Source: Clostridiales bacterium VE202-21
GTDB taxonomy: Bacteria > Bacillota > Clostridia > Lachnospirales > Lachnospiraceae
Direction: 5' to 3'
Assembly: GCA_000509105.1 (NCBI GenBank)
Contig: BAIF02000051.1
Coordinates: forward strand, 1 to 64,000
DNA length: 64,000 bases
This document shows, piece after piece, positions 52,525-59,481 of this stretch. Position numbers and translations under genes: made by a program. Position 1 is the stretch's first letter. Each line of letters begins with the position of its first letter. The notes beneath the pieces are model-generated. The model saw only the letters and a list, made by a program, of their open reading frames with translations, searched no databases and was not told the DNA's origin.

Positions 52525-53304
52525 GTGGAGGCTTATACGAGTTTTGCGTCCGTGTACGATACATTTATGGACGATGTGCCCTATGAGGAATGGGGGGAAT
52601 ATCTGCACGGACTTTTAAAAGAATATGGGATCAATGACGGCCTGGTGCTGGATCTGGGCTGCGGGACGGGTACGATGACGGAGCTGCTGGCGGATCTGGG
52701 ATATGATATGATCGGAGTGGACAACTCTGCGGATATGCTGGAGATTGCTTTGGAGAAGAAGGTGGAGTCCGGGCACGATATCCTGTATCTGCAGCAGGAT
52801 ATGCGGGAATTTGAACTCTATGGGACGGTTCGCGCGATTATCAGTATCTGTGATTCAGTGAATTATATTACGGAGCCGGACGAGCTGCGCCGCGTGTTCT
52901 TTTGGGTGAATAATTATCTGGACACGGACGGGGTTTTTATTTTTGATTTTAACACAGAATATAAATACCGGGTGGTACTGGGTGATACCACCATTGCAGA
53001 GAACCGGGAAGAGTGCAGCTTTATCTGGGATAATTATTATTATGAAGCGGAGCAGGTCAACGAATATGAGCTGAGCCTGTTTATAAAGGATCAGGAATCC
53101 TCAACGGGTGGTGCTGAGATCTACCGGAGATACCAGGAGACGCATTTCCAGCGGGGCTATACCCTGGAGGAGATGCTGGAGCTTGTGAAGACGTCCGGGC
53201 TTCAGTTTTTAGCAGTGTATGACGCATTTACCAAGGAGGCTCCGAACGCTGAGAGCGAGAGAATTTATGTGATTGCAGGAAAAGGACAAAGAACAGGAGA
53301 ATAG
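52525..53304 (+). CDS. class I SAM-dependent methyltransferase
   Basis: 259 residues. Begins EAYTSFASVYDTFMDDVPYE, then motif I VLDLGCGTGTMTELLADLG, motif II GVDNSADMLEIA and QQDMREFELYG. This is the small-molecule methyltransferase fold; substrate unknown. GTG start with GGGAGG upstream. Two bases separate it from hslO, so they are co-expressed, an arrangement often kept in Lachnospiraceae. Confidence 0.87.
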   Translation: MEAYTSFASVYDTFMDDVPYEEWGEYLHGLLKEYGINDGLVLDLGCGTGTMTELLADLGYDMIGVDNSADMLEIALEKKVESGHDILYLQQDMREFELYGTVRAIISICDSVNYITEPDELRRVFFWVNNYLDTDGVFIFDFNTEYKYRVVLGDTTIAENREECSFIWDNYYYEAEQVNEYELSLFIKDQESSTGGAEIYRRYQETHFQRGYTLEEMLELVKTSGLQFLAVYDAFTKEAPNAESERIYVIAGKGQRTGE

Positions 53305-53306
53305 AA

Positions 53307-54182
53307 ATGGAAGATTATATTGTAAGAGCAACAGCTGCGAACGCGCAGATCCGTGCTTTTGCCGCATCAACAACAGAATTGGTGGAGCAGGCAAGACAGC
53401 GCCACAATACAAGTCCGGTGGCGAGTGCGGCGCTGGGACGGCTTCTGACGGGAGGCGTGATGATGGGGAGCATGATGAAGAACCCCACCGATATCCTGAC
53501 GCTGCAGGTGAAGTGCGGGGGACCCATAGGCGGACTTACCGTGACAGCAGACAGTCAGGGGAAAGTAAAAGGATATGTAAATAATCCGGATGTGCTTCTG
53601 CCCCCAAAAAACGGGAAACTGGACGTCGGAGGAGCTCTGGGGGCAGGTTTTTTAAATGTAATCAAAGATATGGGGCTGAAAGAGCCATATTCCGGGCAGA
53701 CTGTACTTCAGACAGGGGAAATTGCGGAGGATCTGACCTATTATTTTGCAACTTCTGAACAAGTGCCCTCATCCGTGGGGCTGGGAGTCCTGATGGAAAA
53801 GGACAATACCGTCAAATGTGCGGGAGGATTTATCGTGCAGGTAATGCCGTTTATTGAGGATGAGGTTCTGGAACGTCTGGAAAAGAATATTCAGAATATC
53901 CAGTCCGTTACAGCAATGCTGGATAACGGGCATACGCCTGAGGACATGCTGGCACAGGTTCTGGAGGGACTGGAGCTGGAGATTGTAGATACACTTCCGG
54001 CACATTTTTCCTGCAATTGTTCCAAAGAGCGGATTGAGAAAGCGATTATCAGCATCGGGAAAAAGGATATTCAGTCCATGATTGATGACGGTAAGGATAT
54101 CGAGGTAAAATGCCATTTCTGCAATACCGCTTATAATTATACGGTGGATGAATTGAAGGAGCTGCTTAAGAAGAGCAGATAG
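53307..54182 (+). CDS. hslO: redox-regulated chaperone Hsp33
   Basis: 291 residues. N-terminal HSP33 domain (DYIVRATAANAQIRAFAAST, ASAALGRLLTGGVMMG) and a C-terminal zinc switch with four Cys: FSCNCSKERIEKA and VKCHFCNTAYNY. Oxidation releases zinc and activates the holdase, protecting an anaerobe from oxidative unfolding. Confidence 0.95.
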   Translation: MEDYIVRATAANAQIRAFAASTTELVEQARQRHNTSPVASAALGRLLTGGVMMGSMMKNPTDILTLQVKCGGPIGGLTVTADSQGKVKGYVNNPDVLLPPKNGKLDVGGALGAGFLNVIKDMGLKEPYSGQTVLQTGEIAEDLTYYFATSEQVPSSVGLGVLMEKDNTVKCAGGFIVQVMPFIEDEVLERLEKNIQNIQSVTAMLDNGHTPEDMLAQVLEGLELEIVDTLPAHFSCNCSKERIEKAIISIGKKDIQSMIDDGKDIEVKCHFCNTAYNYTVDELKELLKKSR

Positions 54183-54226
54183 AGACGCGGTGAATGAGCA
54201 CTCTGAATTAAAAAAGGAGGAAGTCA

Positions 54227-56155
54227 ATGAAACAAGGATTTGTGAAGGTTGCAGCAGCAACACCGGATATCAGGGTTGCAGATGTGCCATATAATATGAA
54301 GAAAATCTGTGAGGCAATCGAGGAAGCGGTGCAGGAACGGGCTAAGATCCTGGTATTTCCGGAGCTGTGCATCACCGGATATACATGCGGGGATTTATTT
54401 ACCCAGGAAGTGCTGCTGCGGGACGCGAAAGCTGCACTTTTGAAAATCGCAGCATTTACGGCAGATAAAGATATTCTGGTCTTTGTGGGTCTTCCTCTTT
54501 GTGTGGACGGAAAGCTTTACAATGTAGCAGCAGCGCTGAACCGAGGCGAAGTGCTGGGGCTGACGACTAAGATGTTCCTGCCGAATTACGGTGAATTCTA
54601 TGAGATGCGCCAGTTTACTCCCGGTCCGGATACTGCCAGAGAAATCCTGTTTGACGGGAGCCTCGTTCCCTTTGGCCCTCAGATTCTATTTCAGGCAACA
54701 ACTATGGAGGAACTGATCGTATCTGCTGAGATCTGCGAGGATGTATGGTCCCCGATTCCGCCGAGCATTCGGGCGGCTATGGAGGGAGCTGTGGTGATCG
54801 TGAACTGTTCCGCCAGCGATGAGACAATCGGAAAGGGACGCTACCGCAGAGAACTGATCCAGGGACAGTCAGCCAGGCTGATCGCGGGCTATATCTATGC
54901 CAATGCAGGGGAGGGAGAATCCACCACAGACCTTGTATTCGGGGGACACAATCTGATTGCTGAGAACGGGGCTGTTTTAAAAGAGGCGAAGCGTTACTGC
55001 AATGATATTATTTATTCTGAGCTGGATATTCACCGGCTGACAGGAGAACGGAGAAAGAATACTACATTTAAGACAAACAGTGAGCGCAGCCTTATCCGGG
55101 TGCCGTTCTATATGGAGATAGAGAAAACGGCTCTCACCAGGCGTTTCCCGAAGCAGCCCTTTGTTCCTTCTAATGAGAAGGAGCGGGCAAGAAGGTGCGA
55201 CGAGATTCTGACGATTCAGTCCATGGGTCTGAAGAAGCGGCTGGCACATACCCATGCGAAATGTGCTGTCGTGGGAATTTCCGGCGGGCTGGATTCTACG
55301 CTTGCGCTGCTTGTAACTGCACGGGCATTTGAAATGCTGGGAAGAGACAAAAAGGAGATCATCGCCGTGACAATGCCGTGCTATGGAACCACGGACAGAA
55401 CCTATCAGAATGCCTGTAAGATGGCGGTTCAGCTGGGGGCCAGGCTTCAGGAGGTACGGATTGCCGATGCGGTTAGCGTTCATTTCCGGGATATCGGGCA
55501 CGATCCGGAGGATCACAGCGTAACATATGAAAATGCGCAGGCCAGGGAGCGGACCCAGGTGTTGATGGATCTTGCAAATGAGATGGGCGGTATGGTCATT
55601 GGAACCGGCGATATGTCGGAACTGGCGCTGGGATGGGCGACTTATAACGGAGACCATATGTCCATGTATGGAGTTAATGCGTCCGTGCCGAAGACGCTGG
55701 TGCGCCATCTTGTGAAATACGCAGCAGACGTGACCAGGGACGGTCAGCTAAGGGAAGTGTTATATGATGTTCTCGATACGCCTGTGAGCCCGGAACTTCT
55801 TCCGCCGAAGGACGGGGATATCGCGCAGAAGACGGAGGATCTGGTAGGGCCCTATGAACTTCATGATTTCTTCCTGTATTATTTTGTGCGTTTTGGCTAT
55901 GAGCCGAGCAAGATCTTCCGCCTGGCTGTGGAAACTTTTGAGGATAGCTACGACAATGTTACGATATTGAAGTGGCTGGAGACATTCTGCAAAAGATTTT
56001 TCTCCCAACAGTTCAAGCGGTCCTGTCTGCCGGACGGACCGAAGGTGGGAACCGTGGCTCTTTCCCCGCGGGGAGACTGGCGGATGCCAAGCGACGCGTG
56101 CGTGGCTGTGTGGCTGAAGGATCTGGAAAATATTTCGCTGATGGATTCACTTTAG
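54227..56155 (+). CDS. nadE: glutamine-dependent NAD+ synthetase
   Basis: 642 residues. N-terminal nitrilase-type glutaminase (catalytic Glu in LVFPELCITGYTCGDLF, Lys in LTTKMFLPNYGEFYE, Cys in VIVNCSASDETIG) feeds ammonia to the C-terminal synthetase with P-loop VGISGGLDSTLALLV and GTGDMSELALGWATYNGD. Amidates nicotinate adenine dinucleotide to NAD+. AAAGGAGG precedes the start. Confidence 0.96.
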   Translation: MKQGFVKVAAATPDIRVADVPYNMKKICEAIEEAVQERAKILVFPELCITGYTCGDLFTQEVLLRDAKAALLKIAAFTADKDILVFVGLPLCVDGKLYNVAAALNRGEVLGLTTKMFLPNYGEFYEMRQFTPGPDTAREILFDGSLVPFGPQILFQATTMEELIVSAEICEDVWSPIPPSIRAAMEGAVVIVNCSASDETIGKGRYRRELIQGQSARLIAGYIYANAGEGESTTDLVFGGHNLIAENGAVLKEAKRYCNDIIYSELDIHRLTGERRKNTTFKTNSERSLIRVPFYMEIEKTALTRRFPKQPFVPSNEKERARRCDEILTIQSMGLKKRLAHTHAKCAVVGISGGLDSTLALLVTARAFEMLGRDKKEIIAVTMPCYGTTDRTYQNACKMAVQLGARLQEVRIADAVSVHFRDIGHDPEDHSVTYENAQARERTQVLMDLANEMGGMVIGTGDMSELALGWATYNGDHMSMYGVNASVPKTLVRHLVKYAADVTRDGQLREVLYDVLDTPVSPELLPPKDGDIAQKTEDLVGPYELHDFFLYYFVRFGYEPSKIFRLAVETFEDSYDNVTILKWLETFCKRFFSQQFKRSCLPDGPKVGTVALSPRGDWRMPSDACVAVWLKDLENISLMDSL

Positions 56156-56194
56156 AAATAAAAAGTACGGTTAGGCATAAGGAGGAATTGCAGG

Positions 56195-57211
56195 ATGAAG
56201 CTGATCAGAACAGAAGAGGCAGAGGGATGTGTGCTGTGCCATGATATCACACAGATTATCCCTGGAGTTACAAAAGATGCGGTATTTCGGAAAGGGCATA
56301 TCGTGACCAAGGAGGATATTCCGGTGCTGCTGTCCGTGGGCAAGGAGAATCTGTTTGTCTGGGAAAAACAGGAGGGAATGCTTCATGAGAACGATGCCGC
56401 CGAGATCCTGCGCCAGGTATGCCAGGGCTGCTATATGGAACCCTCGGAGGTAAAGGAAGGAAAAATTGAGCTGACAGCTGCCTGTGACGGTCTTCTGAAA
56501 GTGGATCGTGATAAATTGAACCGGATCAACGGAATGGGGCAGATCGTGGTGGCTTCCCGGCACGGAAATTTTCCGGTCAGAAAAGGGGATAAGATAGCCG
56601 GCATGCGCGTTGTGCCTCTGGTGATTGAGGAAGAGAAGATGGAGCAGGTGAGGCGGGCGTGCGGAGATGAACCCATTTTCCAGATCCTGCCTTTCCGGAA
56701 GATGAAAGCGGGAATCGTGACTACGGGAAGTGAAGTGTACTACGGGAGAATCCAGGATAAGTTTACTCCTGTGGTGATTGAAAAGCTTGAGGAGTACGGG
56801 GTTGAGGTTCTTGGAAACACCGTATGTAATGATGATTCGGAGATGGTGGCCGAAGCCGTCAGGGAGTGGCTCGTGCAGGAGGCGGACATGGTGGTCTGCA
56901 CCGGCGGCATGAGCGTGGATCCGGACGACAGGACCCCGCTTTCTATCCGCAATGCAGCGGATGAAGTCATCACATATGGGGCGCCGGTTCTGCCGGGAGC
57001 GATGTTCATGCTTGCCTATGCCGGGGAAGTGCCCGTGATGGGGCTGCCGGGCTGCGTTATGTATGCGAAACGAACAATCTTTGATTTGGTTCTGCCGCGG
57101 ATCGTGGCAGGAGAAAGGCTGGCGGAAGAAGACTTTACGGTGCTGGGGCAGGGCGGGCTGTGCCTGTCATGCCCGCAGTGTACATTTCCGAACTGCGGGT
57201 TTGGGAAATAG
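56195..57211 (+). CDS. molybdopterin-binding protein (MoeA-like)
   Basis: 338 residues. Central MoCF-binding domain: AGIVTTGSEVYYGRI, DMVVCTGGMSVDPDDRTPLSI and LPGAMFMLAY, VMGLPGCVMYAKR. It lacks the full four-domain length of MoeA (about 400), so it may be a specialised molybdenum-insertion or maturation factor. A short Cys-rich tail, CLSCPQCTFPNCGFGK, resembles a metal-binding site. It lies 940 bp before the guanine deaminase / xanthine dehydrogenase cluster, a molybdoenzyme that needs this cofactor. Confidence 0.85.
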   Translation: MKLIRTEEAEGCVLCHDITQIIPGVTKDAVFRKGHIVTKEDIPVLLSVGKENLFVWEKQEGMLHENDAAEILRQVCQGCYMEPSEVKEGKIELTAACDGLLKVDRDKLNRINGMGQIVVASRHGNFPVRKGDKIAGMRVVPLVIEEEKMEQVRRACGDEPIFQILPFRKMKAGIVTTGSEVYYGRIQDKFTPVVIEKLEEYGVEVLGNTVCNDDSEMVAEAVREWLVQEADMVVCTGGMSVDPDDRTPLSIRNAADEVITYGAPVLPGAMFMLAYAGEVPVMGLPGCVMYAKRTIFDLVLPRIVAGERLAEEDFTVLGQGGLCLSCPQCTFPNCGFGK

Positions 57212-57257
57212 AGATCAGTTCGTAAGCTTTAGTCTTGCGATGGATGGGGACGCGGAC

Positions 57258-57550
57258 GCTGAAAAACCGGGAAGCCTGCCCCATGCCGGGAGCATCTATG
57301 CCATTTTAAAAATCCGCTCCGTTTACGCAAGAGGCCCTAAAGGAAAAAACACAGAAAATGGCGGTCCAGCGGCATGCAGCCCGAAATTTGATAATTTCGG
57401 GCCTTAGGCCGCTTCAGAATTTGACATGAGACGTCAAATTCTGCCCACCATTTTCTGTGTTTTTTCCTTAAGGGCCTCTAACGTAAACTCTAGGACTTTT
57501 AAAATGGCATAGATGCTCCCGGCATGGGGCAGGCTTCCCGGTTTTTCAGC
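57258..57550 (+). repeat. long inverted-repeat element, copy 2 (complete)
   Basis: Outer arms of 54 bp are perfect (57258-57311 and 57497-57550). A small interior loop follows, with TTTACG/CGTAAA pairing, then inner arms of 31 bp with one mismatch (57331-57361 and 57448-57478). The core holds stem GCGGC/GCCGC (57369-57373, 57408-57412) enclosing hairpin CCCGAAATT-TGAT-AATTTCGGG, then hairpin CAGAATTTGAC/GTCAAATTCTG (57415-57443). No open frame and no transposase. It follows the MoeA-like gene by 46 bp. Confidence 0.9.
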
Positions 57551-57583
57551 TGGTACATCCGGTCGCTGGGAAAAACTTGCCCA

Positions 57584-57835
57584 CAGGGAGGGGCTCTAAA
57601 ACGGGGGCAGCGTATTAATTCTTTTGGTGGAACGTGTAAGTCCCAGTACGTTATTGGTGATTATAGTACCGTTTTAATCGCTGCTGCTGGAGAGAGTGTG
57701 TGTATATACCATTACAGTGCAAGATTATCATGTAAATTCTACTATCTATAGAAGATGCTATCCTCTTTATTTACTGGAGCTATTTTATACCACCAAACGA
57801 ATCAATACGCTGCCCCCGTTACGGAGCCTCCCCCC
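57584..57835. repeat. second inverted-repeat type with CAGCGTATT arms, copy 1
   Basis: Arms 57603-57630 and 57790-57817 (28 bp, two mismatches) share the core GGGGGCAGCGTATT/AATACGCTGCCCCC, and outer GGAGGGGCTC/GAGCCTCC extend it. The loop of about 160 bp has no open frame of note. A shorter relative lies at 63534-63718, again just after a long inverted-repeat element. Confidence 0.75.
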
Positions 57836-57870
57836 AGTAGACTCGCTTTACTCCCGATTGGATGAACCTA

Positions 57871-57920
57871 GCGAAATGAAGGGATCGCCGCAGGCCTGTG
57901 GCGATCCCTTTATTTCGCGC
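57871..57920. repeat. palindromic repeat of the GCGAAATGAAGGGAT family, copy B
   Basis: GCGAAATGAAGGGATCGCC pairs with GGCGATCCCTTTATTTCGCGC. It matches the outer arms of the repeat at 40661-40740, and a non-palindromic flank (ACGGATG...TTAGACTTG in reverse) is also shared, so the repeated unit is longer than the hairpin. Confidence 0.8.
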
Positions 57921-57968
57921 CCCCCCATCCGTCGCCAAGTCTAAAGCTTGTCAACTAAAAGATTTGTA

Positions 57969-57997
57969 TTGACAGTAAATTTGAGAGGTGTTAGGAT
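57969..57997 (+). promoter_or_regulatory. promoter of the purine catabolic operon
   Basis: TTGACA (57969-57974), 17-bp spacer, TAGGAT (57992-57997), placing the start about 20 bp before the riboswitch. Confidence 0.7.
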
Positions 57998-58024
57998 TAT
58001 ATATATAGAATAATAAAATTAAAG

Positions 58025-58093
58025 AATACTTATATAGGTTCATAATCGGATGGACGTTTCTACCAACTACCGGAATAGTTGACTATAAGTATC
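58025..58093 (+). promoter_or_regulatory. purine-class riboswitch aptamer
   Basis: P1 ATACTTATA/TATAAGTAT, conserved J2/3 GTTTCTACC, P3 AACTA/TAGTT with loop CCGGAA, and J3/1 GACTAT. The C in GACTAT corresponds to C74, which reads guanine-type ligands rather than adenine. J1/2 (TATAGG instead of TATAAT) and the short P2 are unusual. A 13-bp downstream hairpin (58087-58118) uses part of the P1 3' strand, so the two are mutually exclusive. No U-run follows it, so the output mechanism is unclear. Confidence 0.82.
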
Positions 58094-58152
58094 TGCGGAG
58101 GTATCTCTGTAGTTACTTGTGCGGCAGGGATGCGGGAAGGAGGCGTCAGCAG

Positions 58153-59433
58153 ATGAATGAACCTATTTTTATATTAAAAGGAAATATTGTATACAGCAGG
58201 AGTGCAGAGGAACTGGAGATATGCGAACACGGCTATCTGGTCTGTGAAAACGGACGGGTGAAGGGGGTGTACCAGACTCTGCCCTTTGTGTATGGAGGAA
58301 TCCCTATTACCGATTATGAGGACCGGCTGATTATACCGGGGCTGGTGGATCTGCATGTGCATGCACCGCAGTATTCGTACCGGGGACTGGGGATGGACAT
58401 GGAGCTTCTGGAGTGGCTGGAGACAAATACATTTCCGGAGGAGGCGAAGTTTCAGGAGACGGAGTACGCGAAGAAGGCATACCGAATTTTCGTGGATCGT
58501 ATGCGCAGAAGCGCTACCACCAGAGCATGTATCTTTGCCACCGTGCACAGAGAGGCAACCCTTCTTTTGATGGATATGCTGGAGGAAGCTGGGTTAAATA
58601 CGATGGTCGGCAAGGTGAATATGGACAGGAATTGTCCGGATTACCTGCGGGAAGAGTCGGCGGAGGCCTCTGCTTCGGAGACTGTGGAATGGATCAAGGA
58701 TGTGCTGCATAAGAAATATAAGCATACAAGGCCAATCCTGACTCCCCGTTTTACGCCGAGCTGTACGGATGACCTGATGGAGCGGCTGAAAATGATCCAG
58801 ATGCGCTATGAACTTCCCCTGCAGTCACATTTATCGGAGAATCCGGGGGAGATTTCCTGGGTGAAGGAGCTCTGCCCATGGTCGGAGTTCTATGGGGATG
58901 CTTATGATAAGTTTGGCCTCTTTGGTTCGGACTGCCCGACGATCATGGCACACTGCGTATATTCGGATGAGAAAGAAATAGCCAGGATGAAGGAGAACGG
59001 TGTATATATCGCGCACTGTCCGGAATCCAATATGAACATTGCCTCCGGTGTGGCTCCCGTGAGAAGGTTCCTGGCTGAGGGACTTCATGTGGGGATGGGA
59101 AGCGATGTGGCCGGAGGCTCTACGGAGAGCATTTTTACGGCTATGGCCCACGCCATCCAGGCATCCAAGCTCCGCTGGCGGCTGCTGGACGGTTCCTTAA
59201 AGCCGCTGACTGTGGAGGAGGCATTTTATATGGCCACAAAAGGCGGAGGAGAGTTCTTCGGCAGGGTTGGAAGCTTCGAAGAAGGCTATGAGATGGACGC
59301 GGTTGTGCTGGATGATATAAGGCTTGAACATCCCCAGCCGCTGGACGTGAAAAAACGTCTGGAGCGGATGATTTATTTCTCGGATGACAGAGAGATCTAT
59401 GCAAAATATGTAGAAGGCAGCAGGCTGTTTTAA
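58153..59433 (+). CDS. guaD: guanine deaminase
   Basis: 426 residues. Deaminates guanine to xanthine. Amidohydrolase motifs: IPGLVDLHVHAPQYSYRGLG (HxH and the guanine-binding Gln), LPLQSHLSENPGEI, TIMAHCVYSDEKEI, AHCPESNMNIASG and GMGSDVAGGS with the metal-binding Asp. Start 58153 follows AAGGAGG by 9 bp; the longer frame from 58117 overlaps the leader. First gene of the purine operon. Confidence 0.93.
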   Translation: MNEPIFILKGNIVYSRSAEELEICEHGYLVCENGRVKGVYQTLPFVYGGIPITDYEDRLIIPGLVDLHVHAPQYSYRGLGMDMELLEWLETNTFPEEAKFQETEYAKKAYRIFVDRMRRSATTRACIFATVHREATLLLMDMLEEAGLNTMVGKVNMDRNCPDYLREESAEASASETVEWIKDVLHKKYKHTRPILTPRFTPSCTDDLMERLKMIQMRYELPLQSHLSENPGEISWVKELCPWSEFYGDAYDKFGLFGSDCPTIMAHCVYSDEKEIARMKENGVYIAHCPESNMNIASGVAPVRRFLAEGLHVGMGSDVAGGSTESIFTAMAHAIQASKLRWRLLDGSLKPLTVEEAFYMATKGGGEFFGRVGSFEEGYEMDAVVLDDIRLEHPQPLDVKKRLERMIYFSDDREIYAKYVEGSRLF

Positions 59434-59481
59434 CGCAGGTAACAGTCTGTCAAGCGAATGATCTGATGCGGAGGTGGAAAT

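Noticed and set aside
57524-57944. Two forward open frames in the repeat island
   Set aside because: They run through inverted-repeat arms and have no protein-like pattern; the same peptides arise from the repeats.
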